NCBI GenBank assembly: GCA_036004685.1 | Contig: DASYRE010000011.1 | Span: 29,318-93,317, forward strand | DNA length: 64,000 nucleotides | Direction of reading: 5' to 3' | Source of the DNA: Candidatus Polarisedimenticolia bacterium | GTDB lineage: Bacteria; Acidobacteriota; Polarisedimenticolia; Gp22-AA2; AA152 | Shown here: positions 24,334 through 32,607 of the stretch, piece by piece | Layout: the number at the start of each line of letters is the position of its first letter | Position numbering within the stretch: position 1 is the stretch's first letter | Position numbers and translations under genes: made by a program | The notes under the pieces: generated by a model | Database searches by the model: none | Seen by the model: only the letters and a program-made list of their open reading frames with translations | Told to the model about the DNA's origin: nothing

Positions 24334-24930
24334 ATGGATCCTCTCAACAAGAAGGAAATCGGCAAGCGAATCAAGCGTTTGCGCAAGGAAAAAGACCTCA
24401 AGCAATGGCAGATGGCCGACATCCTCGGCGCCACCCAGCCGGCCATTCACAAATATGAAAATGGGATTCTTCCCGAAGTGAAGCGTCTCTTGGAGCTGGC
24501 GCGGGTGGGTAACACGACGGTGGAATGGATCCTGACCGGCCGGCACTGGGAGAACGGCTCGGAGGAGCGCGAGAAGATTCCCGTGGACGTCTACCGGCTG
24601 GCGGAGCGCTTTCATCGTTTCACGGATGGGCAGCGCCGAACTCTCACCTCCGCCCTCGACATGCTCGAGAAGGCCTGCCAGCGGATCCGCGAGAAGGCCC
24701 AGCGCGAGTTTTCCGATGCCGATCTTCAGGACGTGGGCCGGGTCCTCCGCGACTTCGATCTCGTGACCCGCAAAGCGATTGCCGCCGCCCTGGGAGTCCA
24801 TGAAGCGGTCATGGAGTCCCTGGTCGATTCACAGGTCCGGGATTTCCAGACTCTCTCCTCGCCACCGGCCGTCGACCCCGACGAAGAAAAGGAGACGCGC
24901 CTGACCGGCGCCGCCGACGTCCAGGAGTAG
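24334..24930 (+). CDS. XRE-family transcriptional regulator
   Basis: 198 residues. N-terminal HTH_3 domain (about 8-60: IGKRIKRLRKEKDLKQWQMA and TQPAIHKYENG) with a cro/cI-type helix-turn-helix. The remaining 130 residues are charged and helical without a recognisable ligand domain. It probably regulates transcription by binding DNA as a dimer; targets are unknown. rarA begins 34 nt downstream on the same strand. It is not next to any phage gene. Confidence 0.8.
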   Translation: MDPLNKKEIGKRIKRLRKEKDLKQWQMADILGATQPAIHKYENGILPEVKRLLELARVGNTTVEWILTGRHWENGSEEREKIPVDVYRLAERFHRFTDGQRRTLTSALDMLEKACQRIREKAQREFSDADLQDVGRVLRDFDLVTRKAIAAALGVHEAVMESLVDSQVRDFQTLSSPPAVDPDEEKETRLTGAADVQE

Positions 24931-24964
24931 CTTCGGGGTCCCGAGCTTTTTCCCCGGTCGTGCC

Positions 24965-26305
24965 ATGGAACTCTTTCCCGAACCTGCCCCCGCCCGCGCC
25001 GCCCCGCTTCCGCCCCTGGCGGATCGCATGCGTCCCCGGACCCTCGACGAGATGGTGGGCCAGGAGGACCTGCTCGGGCCGGGCCGGCCGCTTCGCGTCG
25101 GCCTCGACAGCGGGGAAATCCACTCCCACATCCTCTGGGGCCCCCCGGGATCGGGGAAGACGACCCTGGCCCGCCTGATGGCTTCGGTCACCGGGGCGCC
25201 ATTCGTTCCCTTCTCGGCGGTCCTTTCCGGGATTAAAGAGGTCCGGGAAGTCATGACCCGGGCGGAGCGGCATCTCCGGTCGACGGGCCGAAGGACCCTG
25301 GTTTTCGTGGACGAGATTCACCGGTTCAATCGCTCCCAGCAGGATGCCTTCCTGCCCTTCGTCGAATCCGGGGGGATTGTCCTGGTCGGGGCGACCACGG
25401 AGAACCCCTCATTCGAGATCAACGCCGCGCTGCTCTCACGCCTCAAAGTCTACGTTCTCACGCCCCTTGGCGAGGAGCCTCTCCTGGCGATCCTGAAGCG
25501 GGCCCTGCGGGACTCGAGGGGCCTCGGAGGAAGCGTCGAGATCGCGGAGGCGGAGGCTCGGCTCGTGGCCTCCATGGCCGCAGGGGACGCGCGGAGGATG
25601 CTGAACACGCTGGAGCTCGTCTCCCGGATGACCAAGCCGGATTCCGAGGGGCGGCGGCGCGTCTCCGGCGGGACGATTCGCCGGGCGGTCGAGAGAGAGC
25701 CGCTGGTGTACGACAAGTCGGGGGAGGAGCACTACAACGCCATCTCCGCGTTGCACAAGAGCCTGAGGAACTCCGACCCCCACGCCTCCGTGTACTGGCT
25801 GGCGAGAATGCTCGAGGCGGGCGAAGATCCACTCTACGTGGCGCGCCGCATGATCCGCTTCGCCAGCGAGGACGTCGGGAACGCCGATCCTCAGGCGCTG
25901 ACGGTCGCCATGGCCGCCCAGCAGGCGGTGCACTTCCTCGGGATGCCGGAAGGATCCCTCGCCCTCGCGCAGGCCGCCGTCTACCTGGCCACCGCCCCCA
26001 AGAGCAACTCGATCTACGAGGCCTACGAAGAGGCCGTCGGCACGATTCGGGAAGGGCACACGGAGCCGGTTCCCCTGCACCTCCGAAATGCCGAAACGCC
26101 GCTCATGAAGAATCTTGGATACGGCCGGGACTACCGGTACGCCCACGATTTCGAAACCGGGGCGACGTCGATGGAATGTCTGCCGGAGAGCCTGCGCGGA
26201 TCCCTGTTCTACCGCCCGAGCGCGGAGGGATACGAAAAGGTGATCGCGGAAAGGATGAAAGAGTGGGCTTTGAAGCGCCGGGCTCCGGTCAAGAAGCCTT
26301 CCTGA
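24965..26305 (+). CDS. rarA: Replication-associated recombination protein RarA (MgsA/WRNIP1 family)
   Basis: 446 residues, the usual length. AAA+ ATPase related to the clamp loader; it acts at stalled forks with SSB and DNA polymerase. Walker A is GPPGSGKTT (about 59-67), Walker B is [10 protein letters not shown] (about 112-121) and sensor 1 is [10 protein letters not shown]. The C-terminal tetramerisation block [32 protein letters not shown] (in parts) and [16 protein letters not shown] is diagnostic. ATG 24965 lies 34 nt after the XRE gene. The 3' end overlaps the convergent zinc-ribbon gene by 17 bp. Confidence 0.94.
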   Translation: MELFPEPAPARAAPLPPLADRMRPRTLDEMVGQEDLLGPGRPLRVGLDSGEIHSHILWGPPGSGKTTLARLMASVTGAPFVPFSAVLSGIKEVREVMTRAERHLRSTGRRTLVFVDEIHRFNRSQQDAFLPFVESGGIVLVGATTENPSFEINAALLSRLKVYVLTPLGEEPLLAILKRALRDSRGLGGSVEIAEAEARLVASMAAGDARRMLNTLELVSRMTKPDSEGRRRVSGGTIRRAVEREPLVYDKSGEEHYNAISALHKSLRNSDPHASVYWLARMLEAGEDPLYVARRMIRFASEDVGNADPQALTVAMAAQQAVHFLGMPEGSLALAQAAVYLATAPKSNSIYEAYEEAVGTIREGHTEPVPLHLRNAETPLMKNLGYGRDYRYAHDFETGATSMECLPESLRGSLFYRPSAEGYEKVIAERMKEWALKRRAPVKKPS

Positions 26306-26474
26306 AGTGCCACGTGGTGTCCGGGTCCTTGCAGGTGGCGCACATCGGGAGGATCGAGTCCTTTTCCATCTGGATCTTCGTCTCCGTTCCGGAATACTTG
26401 CAGTTCAGGCACTCGTAGGTTCCGGAAAGACCCGCCTTCTCTCCAATCTTGCAGGTGCGGGAGCTGTTCGGCAT
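26289..26474 (-). CDS. Small zinc-ribbon protein
   Basis: 61 residues. Two CxxC knuckles, Cys22/Cys25 (YECLNCKYSG) and Cys45/Cys48 (LPMCATCKD), would bind one zinc or iron in a rubredoxin-like or zinc-ribbon fold; Cys8 is extra. I do not know its role. The ATG at 26474 has an AAGGA ribosome site. An in-frame upstream extension to 26531 is Arg-rich and unsupported. Its 3' end overlaps rarA tail to tail by 17 bp. Confidence 0.7.
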   Translation of the reverse strand: MPNSSRTCKIGEKAGLSGTYECLNCKYSGTETKIQMEKDSILPMCATCKDPDTTWHFRKAS

Positions 26475-26575
26475 CGCATCCTTCCTCTCGGCGGCCCGGG
26501 TCCTCGCGCGGCCGGCTTTCCGGCGACGCAAAGACTAGCACACCTTTCGGCCCCTTGTCCGGGCGGCCGCCCGGC

Positions 26576-26602
26576 AAAAAAATAGGGGTGATTGCTCACC
26601 CC
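26576..26602 (-). terminator. Rho-independent terminator of the lysine-rich peptide gene
   Basis: On the minus strand a 7-bp perfect stem GGGGTGA/TCACCCC (26602-26596 with 26591-26585) with a four-base loop is followed by a run TATTTTTTT. A textbook intrinsic terminator. Confidence 0.85.
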
Positions 26603-26630
26603 TTTGAGTCGCTGAAGAAACGGCTCGAGC

Positions 26631-26699
26631 TTATCTCTTTTTCTTCGTAGCCTTCTTCTTCGCGGTCTTCTTAGCCTTCTTCTTGGCAGCTATGGTCAC
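26631..26699 (-). CDS. Tiny lysine-rich (histone H1-tail-like) peptide
   Basis: A 20-22 residue open frame with sequence made of Ala-Lys-Lys-Lys repeats ending in KKKR. A perfect AAGGAGG ribosome site sits at 26709-26703. The codon at normal spacing (nine nt) from it is ATA at 26693, in the context ACC-ATA-GCT where ATG would be expected; a GTG at 26699 is in frame but only three nt from the ribosome site. Upstream is a promoter (26768-26795), downstream a strong terminator (26576-26602), so this looks like a complete small transcription unit. The composition suggests binding of DNA or RNA. Whether it is translated, and from which codon, is not certain. Confidence 0.5.
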   Translation of the reverse strand: MTIAAKKKAKKTAKKKATKKKR

Positions 26700-26767
26700 T
26701 CACCTCCTTTCCCGGATGATGGTGTGAGGATTCTTTCGTCAGCTTCTCGCGCATCCATCACAGGGGG

Positions 26768-26795
26768 AATGTAGCGTTCCCCATCTCGATGTCAA
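26768..26795 (-). promoter_or_regulatory. Sigma70 promoter for the lysine-rich peptide unit
   Basis: On the minus strand TTGACA (26795-26790), 16-bp spacer, TACATT (26773-26768). Leader about 60-70 nt to the small reading frame. Confidence 0.65.
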
Positions 26796-27047
26796 GTTCT
26801 GGCGAAACGGGCCGGCGGACGGATGATGGAGAAAGAAAGAAGAATGAATCCAGAGGAAGGAGGGGACGGACCTGAGGATCGTTCGGAGGTTCGAGTTTGG
26901 GTCTGACATCCGGGATCGTTTTTCACCGCTTCTGTTGCCCGGGTTCACTCTTCGTCGGGCCGAATCCTCTTTCTTCAGCCCTTCGATTCTGTTTCATCTC
27001 CTTCGAGTGAAGACCGGGATCAGAGTTCACGATCACGTTCGACATTT
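26796..27047 (-). other. Apparently non-coding stretch read by a consensus promoter
   Basis: No convincing gene on either strand between the tRNA-Leu and the lysine-rich peptide unit. A consensus promoter (27048-27076) faces this stretch on the minus strand. A short frame of 24 codons (27000-26926, minus) starts with an ATG abutting a GAAGGAG, with no spacing, and is not a credible gene on its own. A longer frame at 26739-26948 has no family similarity and an unlikely composition. The stretch could be a long leader of the peptide unit or a small RNA. Confidence 0.35.
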
Positions 27048-27076
27048 TTTATATCACGCACCTGATCACGTGTCAA
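27048..27076 (-). promoter_or_regulatory. Consensus sigma70 promoter facing a gene-poor stretch
   Basis: On the minus strand TTGACA (27076-27071), exactly 17 bp, TATAAA (27053-27048). It is surrounded by three GATCAC/GTGATC-like elements near 27027-27036, 27063-27070 and 27091-27098, one touching the -35 box, which could be operator half-sites. Confidence 0.65.
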
Positions 27077-27289
27077 CGACTTTTCGGCGTCACGATCATA
27101 TTTTTTGATCGCTCCTCATCGATCGACGACCCGCGATCGGCCGCCGGGAGTAACGCGGCCCGAGTCCCGACCGAGGACGCGCGGGCGATTTTCCCCCAGC
27201 ACCGGGGAATCGAAGAGCGTCCGAGCTCGCGGGATCCGACCGGCGGCGGAACGCGGGAGCTGCGCCGGGATCGGCGCGCGGCGGGGAGA

Positions 27290-27376
27290 TGCCGGGAGTC
27301 GGAATCGAACCGACATGGGGCTTGCGCCCCGAGGGATTTTAAGTCCCTTGCGTCTACCTGTTTCGCCATCCCGGCA
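27290..27376 (-). tRNA. tRNA-Leu (UAA)
   Basis: 87-nt cloverleaf on the minus strand with a long class II variable arm. Acceptor stem TGCCGGG/CCCGGCA, anticodon loop CTTAAAA giving UAA, and T-loop GGTTCGATTCC. The 3' CCA is not encoded. It begins 54 nt downstream of TonB receptor 1 on the same strand. Confidence 0.96.
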
Positions 27377-27430
27377 CGGCGTCATCTTGGAGGAGTTGCG
27401 AGGAGGCTGTCAAGACTTCGAGAAGAGACC

Positions 27431-30400
27431 TCAGAAGTCGAAGCGGATTCCGAACTGGTACCGACGGCCGAAGCGGCGCTGCTCGTCCGCCTGCAGGATG
27501 TCCCGGCTCGAGCTCAGGGAGGTGATGCGGAGATCGTCGCTGTTGAGGAGATTGAAGATCTCGAAGAAGGCCGCGGCCGAGGTTTTTCCGAAGACGAAGC
27601 TCTTCTCCGTCCTCGTGTTGAAGGTGTAGACGGAATGGTTGCGATGGCCGTTCCGGTGCTCCGTGAGGAAGCCCCCCTGCGTGTCCGGCGTCCCGAAACG
27701 GCGGCGCCGCTGAACGTAGCCGACGTTGTCGAGGGCGTTGAAGGTATCCTCCACGGAGTAGGGCAGGCCCGAAGCCCACTGGGCGGTCCCGCCGAGCTGC
27801 CAATCGCCCGGCAGGTAGGCCGCGGCGTTGATCTTGACGACGTGACGCTGGTCGTAGTCGAGGAACCCCGATTCGAATTCGGTGAGCGAGGGATCGTCCC
27901 CGCTCTCGGAAAGGAAGGTCTCGGCCGCGCCCTGGCTCCTCGAGTAGGTGTAGCTTCCCTCCATTTGCCATTTTCGGCTCAGACGCTTGACCAGTTCCAG
28001 CTCGACCCCCCGGTAGGTCTGGTCGTTGTAATTGCCCAGCCGGAAAACCCGGTTGAAGAAGATGTTCTCGATGAAGAGATCGGGGCGACCGTCGGGAACG
28101 GCCACGTCGGCGACCGTCGCGGTGCCCTCGTCCCCAAACCCCCCGACCACCTCCTGCCTGCCCAGATCGTCCCTGAATCTCCCCGTGAACGGGTCGATGC
28201 GGGTGCTGTGATTCAGATCGATGTCCTGGAGCTGATGACGGTAATCCCTCCGGACGTAAGTCACCGACAGGGAGCACTCGGGGGCGAGCTCCCTCTCGAA
28301 ACCCACCGTGAGCTCGTCGGTATAGGGAGTGGCGAGCCGGCGATCGATCTGGAACGCGGTGGGAGGGGACATGGATCGGCTCCTGCCGATCTGGTTGTTC
28401 GGCCTGCCGAAGAAGTCGACCCCATTCGCGTCGAAATTGTAATACCGCGTCACCGTGTCGGGGCCTTCCTCGAGGACCATCGTGTTCAGGAACAGCTTGT
28501 CGTAGAAGCGGCCCCAGGAAGCGAAGGCCTTGGACTTCCCGTCGGCCCAGGGGTCCCAGCTCAGACTCACCCGAGGGGCCACGTTCGCGTTCCGGATGCG
28601 GACGTCCTCGTCGCGCCGGAGGTTGATCCCGTGCTCGAAGAAATCCTGGACATCCACGTTCTGGCCGAGAACGGTGGAAAGATAGGGCCCCAGAATCAGG
28701 GTCTGGAATTCATGCTGCGTAAAGCGCCGCGCCCCCAGGCTTCTCAGCTCGCTGATGATGTGCTCGAGACGGAGGCGAAAGTCGGCGCTCACCGCCCCTG
28801 AATACAAGGGATCCGAGTCGGCGAGTCCAAGATCGACGATCCCGTCGAAATTGGCGTCGTGGGGGCTCACGTCGTTCTCGATGCCGCTCAGATTGAGCAG
28901 GGCGTCGTAGTCGTTCCTTTCGGCCGCCGGATCGAAAACCTCATGCCCGAAGGAGCGGAGATCCTCGAAATCGAACCGGAGGCCGAGGCCCAAGGTCAGG
29001 TTCGGCAGCGGCTTGTAGGTATCCTGGACGTAGAGGCCCAGATTGTTCCCGGAGGCGCTGTTGTCGATGCCGGGTATGGTCGGCAGGTGGGCCGTGACGG
29101 AACCTCCCTGTTGAAGGTTCCCCGGATCGGCGATCCCGAGCCCGGTCTTGACCTCCAGAATCGTGCGCTGGTGGGTGTTCCGCTCGAACCGCTCGCGCTC
29201 GTAGACCAGCCCCGCCTTGAGCTCGTGGCTTCCTCCGCCGTCCAAGTAAAGGGAGAAGTCCTCCCGGACCGTGAAGCGCTGCCGATGGTCGTCGAATTGC
29301 CAGGAGTTCGGACCTGAGACGCGGCCCGAGCTCTCTTCGACGCGATAATCGCGATCCGGGAACAATGGCGACTTGAATTCTCCGAAGTCCCGGCGGCGGT
29401 TGCCGTTCCGGTCGACGTAGAAGGGAAACGGCGTCGGCCCCGAGTTGCCCACCGTATCGAGGAGATTGTTGTGGTTGACGTCCTCGGAGTCGAAGAGGCC
29501 GTTTCCGGCCGTGCCGTCGAGCCCGTCAATCCCCAGATCCTCGTCGGGATCCAGCTGCCCGTTCTCGTTGAGGTCGAACTCCCGATCGAGAAGGCCGTTG
29601 CAATTCAAATCTTCGTTCTCGACGCCTTCGCACCCACCCGGGGGCGTCACCCGGCCATCCCCGTCCCGATCCTCACGGTTGTCGAGTCGCCCGTTGTGGT
29701 TGAAATCCTCGAAAAGATCGTAGACCCTGTCGCGATCGAAGTCTTCTCCCGGATCCCTCTCACGCGCCTGGAAGAACCCGTCGTTGTTCCCTCCGAGCTC
29801 CCGCACGTCGTCGATGAACAGTATCCCATTGTGGTTCGTGTCGGGATCCAGCGTCGGCGCGCGCCGGAACGAGTTATCGAACCAGGAGACGGAGGATTCC
29901 AGCAGATGGGCGGGTGAGAAGACGGCGGTCTCCTTGAGCGTGTAGGTCGGCCCGCCGCGCTGGAACTGATACCCCGACTCGACGGCAGTCTGGCTGTCGA
30001 GCCCCTGATTCTCGTCCCGCGTGTAATCGAGCGCGAGGGCGAACGCCATGCGATGGCTCTCGTTGATCTCCCAGGTCGTCTTCCCGAACTCCCGAAGACC
30101 GCGCGTGCGCGTCACGAAGGCCTGGGTGACGGCGTTGATGGGAGTCTCCACCTGGATGAACTCATTGGCCAGATAATACCAGGCCCGATCCTTGACGATG
30201 GGGCCCGCCAGGGACAGAAAGGGGTAGAGGTCGGTGAAGCTTAACTCGCGCAGCCCGTCGATCTCGCCCAGACCGCCTCGGACGTCGGGACGATCGATTC
30301 CCGCGCCGTCTCCGTCGAGCCGGGAGGTCCGCAGAAAGAACTTGAAGCTCCCCTCGAATTGGTTCCCGCCCGATTTGGTGACGATGTTGGCGAACCCTCC

Positions 30401-31087
30401 CTGAGCCCGGCTGTACTCGGCGGCGGCCCCGGAGGTGATGACCTCGATCTGCTCGATTGATTCGATATTGAGCTGCTGCCCGTAGTAGCCCGTGAAGGGA
30501 TCGGTGGTGCTCACGCCGTCGACCAGCGTCACCACCCCGGTGTCCCGCGCGCCGTGGATGTTCGGATTTCCCGTGTCGTTCACGTCGGTGACGCCGGGCG
30601 CGAGACTCAGGATATCCTGATATCTCCTTCCGAGGACCGGTAGCCCGGAGATGAACTCCGAGGAAAAGGTGGTCGAGGTCACGACACTCTCGGTGTCCAC
30701 CAAATCGGAATGCCCCTTCACCCGAATCGTCTCCTGGAGCTCGCTGGCGGGACGCAGGACGACGTCGAGGACGTAGACCTGGTTCGCGGTCAGCTCGATG
30801 TCGGAGAATTCCAGAGGGGCGAACGAGGCGAGGGCGACGCGGACGCGGTAACCCCTCCCGGGCGGCAGGCGGAAGAGCCTGAAGTTCCCTTCCCGATCGG
30901 CGATGGCCCCGAGTTCGCCGACGGCGAGCGCGTCGTTGCGCACGACGATCGTCGCCCCGGGAAGGGGCTGGCCGGATTTGTCGACGACCCTGCCCTTGAG
31001 GTCGGCCGTCGTCCCCGGCCAGGAGGGGGACGAGGCGAGGAGAAGCAGGACGGCGAGCAGCCCCAGCCTTTGCTTCGTGCGGCCCAT
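27431..31087 (-). CDS. Oar-like TonB-dependent outer-membrane receptor 1 with calcium-loop repeat insert
   Basis: 1218 residues. Signal peptide (about 1-25), carboxypeptidase-regulatory-like beta-sandwich (about 28-115), TonB plug (about 125-245, including FISGLPVLGRRYQDILSLAPG in parts and NPNIHGARDTG), then a large beta-barrel ending in the terminal Phe typical of outer-membrane proteins (FGIRFDF). Residues about 412-571 are an insertion of eight or so D-x-N/D-x-N/D-G-x-x-D loops (for example DFNHNGRLDNRED, DLNENGQLDPDED) resembling EF-hand or thrombospondin type-3 calcium sites. It should transport a bulky ligand using TonB energy; ligand unknown. ATG 31087 is preceded by the signal peptide and a promoter at 31137-31165. 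Paralog of receptor 2 at 36898-40617. Confidence 0.88.
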   Translation of the reverse strand: MGRTKQRLGLLAVLLLLASSPSWPGTTADLKGRVVDKSGQPLPGATIVVRNDALAVGELGAIADREGNFRLFRLPPGRGYRVRVALASFAPLEFSDIELTANQVYVLDVVLRPASELQETIRVKGHSDLVDTESVVTSTTFSSEFISGLPVLGRRYQDILSLAPGVTDVNDTGNPNIHGARDTGVVTLVDGVSTTDPFTGYYGQQLNIESIEQIEVITSGAAAEYSRAQGGFANIVTKSGGNQFEGSFKFFLRTSRLDGDGAGIDRPDVRGGLGEIDGLRELSFTDLYPFLSLAGPIVKDRAWYYLANEFIQVETPINAVTQAFVTRTRGLREFGKTTWEINESHRMAFALALDYTRDENQGLDSQTAVESGYQFQRGGPTYTLKETAVFSPAHLLESSVSWFDNSFRRAPTLDPDTNHNGILFIDDVRELGGNNDGFFQARERDPGEDFDRDRVYDLFEDFNHNGRLDNREDRDGDGRVTPPGGCEGVENEDLNCNGLLDREFDLNENGQLDPDEDLGIDGLDGTAGNGLFDSEDVNHNNLLDTVGNSGPTPFPFYVDRNGNRRRDFGEFKSPLFPDRDYRVEESSGRVSGPNSWQFDDHRQRFTVREDFSLYLDGGGSHELKAGLVYERERFERNTHQRTILEVKTGLGIADPGNLQQGGSVTAHLPTIPGIDNSASGNNLGLYVQDTYKPLPNLTLGLGLRFDFEDLRSFGHEVFDPAAERNDYDALLNLSGIENDVSPHDANFDGIVDLGLADSDPLYSGAVSADFRLRLEHIISELRSLGARRFTQHEFQTLILGPYLSTVLGQNVDVQDFFEHGINLRRDEDVRIRNANVAPRVSLSWDPWADGKSKAFASWGRFYDKLFLNTMVLEEGPDTVTRYYNFDANGVDFFGRPNNQIGRSRSMSPPTAFQIDRRLATPYTDELTVGFERELAPECSLSVTYVRRDYRHQLQDIDLNHSTRIDPFTGRFRDDLGRQEVVGGFGDEGTATVADVAVPDGRPDLFIENIFFNRVFRLGNYNDQTYRGVELELVKRLSRKWQMEGSYTYSRSQGAAETFLSESGDDPSLTEFESGFLDYDQRHVVKINAAAYLPGDWQLGGTAQWASGLPYSVEDTFNALDNVGYVQRRRRFGTPDTQGGFLTEHRNGHRNHSVYTFNTRTEKSFVFGKTSAAAFFEIFNLLNSDDLRITSLSSSRDILQADEQRRFGRRYQFGIRFDF
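29375..29854 (-). repeat. DNA encoding calcium-loop repeats in TonB receptor 1
   Basis: Codes for about 160 residues of tandem aspartate/asparagine loops spaced irregularly (roughly 12-30 residues). The repetition is at protein level only; nucleotide repeats are degenerate. Confidence 0.7.
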
Positions 31088-31115
31088 GATGCCACCCCCG
31101 ACGGGGCTCACCTGT

Positions 31116-31129
31116 TCGGAACCGAGAGT
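31116..31129. promoter_or_regulatory. Element shared with the other TonB receptor leader
   Basis: Plus-strand TCGGAACCGAGAGT; a near copy (GAAACCGAGAGT) lies at 40736-40747 upstream of receptor 2. It falls in the leader just after the -10 box here. Function is unknown. Confidence 0.3.
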
Positions 31130-31136
31130 TGGCCTG

Positions 31137-31165
31137 ATTATAGGACCGGTGTCGGGGCGGCGCAA
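31137..31165 (-). promoter_or_regulatory. Sigma70 promoter for TonB receptor 1
   Basis: On the minus strand TTGCGC (31165-31160), 17-bp spacer, TATAAT (31142-31137). Leader about 43 nt. Confidence 0.65.
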
Positions 31166-31250
31166 TGGCAACAGCGCGGGGGCGGCACCAGGCGCTGAAT
31201 CCAAGCAGCAGGCTCAGGTCCGCCGGACCTCGGGAAGAACGGGAAGAAGA

Positions 31251-31325
31251 TGGAGGCGGCGATCGGAATTGAACCGATGTATGGAGGTTTTGCAGACCTC
31301 TGCCTTACCGCTTGGCTACGCCGCC
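31251..31325 (-). tRNA. tRNA-Cys (GCA)
   Basis: Minus-strand cloverleaf with acceptor GGCGGCG/CGCCGCC, anticodon loop CTGCAAA giving GCA, discriminator U73 as expected of tRNA-Cys, and encoded CCA at the 3' end (31253-31251). Confidence 0.96.
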
Positions 31326-31434
31326 CCGGAGCCAGGATTCAGACTCGACTGCCGGATTTGACCCCCATTATAAGGATGGTATGGATCGGGTGCAACAGGA
31401 TTTGGCGGGAGGGGGAAGGCGGCGGGGGAAGGAA

Positions 31435-31509
<75 letters not shown>

Positions 31510-31556
31510 TCGAGCGGAACTTCGCTCCGGGGTAGAGTTCCCGGAACAGACCGTGA

Positions 31557-31585
31557 CATATAGCAAACGACCGTGGCCATGTCAA
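31557..31585 (-). promoter_or_regulatory. Sigma70 promoter for the tRNA-Gly/tRNA-Cys unit
   Basis: On the minus strand TTGACA (31585-31580), 17-bp spacer, TATATG (31562-31557). Strong match placed 47 nt upstream of tRNA-Gly. Confidence 0.75.
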
Positions 31586-31597
31586 GAAGGAACCCGC

Positions 31598-32023
31598 TCA
31601 GGAGTCGGCCCGGAACGCGCCCCGGACGTGCTCGAGTTGCGTTCCTTCGGTGCCGATCCGGACCGCCACCAGGTCGAAACGGCACGGGCGGTCCCACCGG
31701 CCGGAGGCCTGCAGGTACACGGAAGCCGCCCGCAGAATCCGGCGGCGCTTGGCGAGAGTAATCGCCTCGAGAGGGTCGCCGCAAGCGGCGGAGGTGCGCG
31801 TCTTCACCTCGACGAAGACGATTTCCTCTCCCTCGCGCGCGATCAGATCGATCTCGCCGCAGCGCGCCCGGAATCCCCTTTGGAGAATCGAGAATCCCCT
31901 CTCCAGAAGGTAGCGGGCGGCCGCTTCTTCTCCGAGATTCCCGAGCGACCGGAGATCCCGGGACTCCTCGGACAGACGCCAGACGGGGAGGGACAACTCA
32001 GAACTCCTCGTCTTCGGACGCAT
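31598..32023 (-). CDS. YraN/UPF0102 family endonuclease-like protein
   Basis: 141 residues. The restriction-endonuclease-like core is clear: RCGEIDLIAREGEEIVFVEVKTR (in parts; about 53-76) has the GEIDLI and FVEVK blocks of the PD-(D/E)xK fold. YraN proteins have no settled function, with possible roles in DNA processing. ATG 32023 has a GGAGG ribosome site eight nt upstream and overlaps the preceding gene by 26 nt; a TTG at 31996 just past that gene's stop is a possible alternative. Last gene of the sigma/anti-sigma operon. Confidence 0.88.
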   Translation of the reverse strand: MRPKTRSSELSLPVWRLSEESRDLRSLGNLGEEAAARYLLERGFSILQRGFRARCGEIDLIAREGEEIVFVEVKTRTSAACGDPLEAITLAKRRRILRAASVYLQASGRWDRPCRFDLVAVRIGTEGTQLEHVRGAFRADS

Positions 32024-32585
32024 CGTGATCCTCCAGGGCCGGCGGCGCCGGGCTCGGCTGGCGTCTTTCGTGAAGGCGGCGAGCCTCGTCGATGTGCATC
32101 TGCATCTGCTGGCGAAAACGGGGAACGAAAAGCCGCAGTTCGGCCTGCTGCCGGGGACTCAGGGAGCGATCGATTTCGTTCCGCAGCCGGCTCTCCATCT
32201 CCCGGTGCTGCCTTTCGATCTCCTCGAGGCGGACGACCCCGGTCCGGAACTCCTGCTCCGGGACCGAGTCTTCGCCGAGCTTGACCTGCATCCGATGCAT
32301 GACATTGCGGCGCTGCCGGGCGAAGCTCTCGCGCTCGTCGAAGATTTGCCGGACCTTCGGGACGACCTGCATCTCCTGCTCCGGGCTCAGCTCCAGGGCT
32401 TTTTTCATGGAGACGATCATGAGGACCTGGAGCGTGCCGCGCAGCTCGTCGTTTTCGGCGGGAGGCGCGGGCCGGGGCGACGGCGCCGGAGCGCCCAGAA
32501 GCGGCGCCACGGTCACGGCGCCCAGCATCGCCAGGATGAGGACGCGACGTCCGGCGATGGAAGGGGTTCGAAGGATTCGTATCAT
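31998..32585 (-). CDS. Periplasmic Spy/CnrX-like helical sensor protein
   Basis: 195 residues. N-terminal signal peptide (Arg-rich, hydrophobic core about 14-31, cleavage near LLGA/PA). The mature part is almost entirely amphipathic helix rich in Arg, Glu and Gln, with two repeats around LELSPEQEMQ and RSLSPRQQAEL that match the LTxxQ theme of Spy, CpxP and the heavy-metal sensor CnrX. The C-terminus is acidic. Its place after an ECF sigma and a membrane anti-sigma parallels the CnrH-CnrY-CnrX arrangement, suggesting it senses metal or misfolded protein in the periplasm. That role is inference. Confidence 0.7.
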   Translation of the reverse strand: MIRILRTPSIAGRRVLILAMLGAVTVAPLLGAPAPSPRPAPPAENDELRGTLQVLMIVSMKKALELSPEQEMQVVPKVRQIFDERESFARQRRNVMHRMQVKLGEDSVPEQEFRTGVVRLEEIERQHREMESRLRNEIDRSLSPRQQAELRLFVPRFRQQMQMHIDEARRLHERRQPSPAPPALEDHDASEDEEF

Positions 32586-32607
32586 CGTCTTTCCTCCTTG
32601 GCAGGCT

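Noticed and set aside
26739..26948. 69-codon minus-strand frame in the gene-poor stretch
   Set aside because: No ribosome site at a sensible distance, unlikely composition, and it runs across a good promoter for the next unit.
27073..27369. Open frame reading through tRNA-Leu (start MAKQVDARDLKSLGA)
   Set aside because: This is the familiar spurious translation of a tRNA-Leu gene; the cloverleaf explains the sequence.
28961..29900. CRISPR or nucleotide tandem repeat in the calcium-loop region
   Set aside because: Repetition is only at the amino-acid level; the DNA units differ in length and sequence and lie in frame in a receptor gene.
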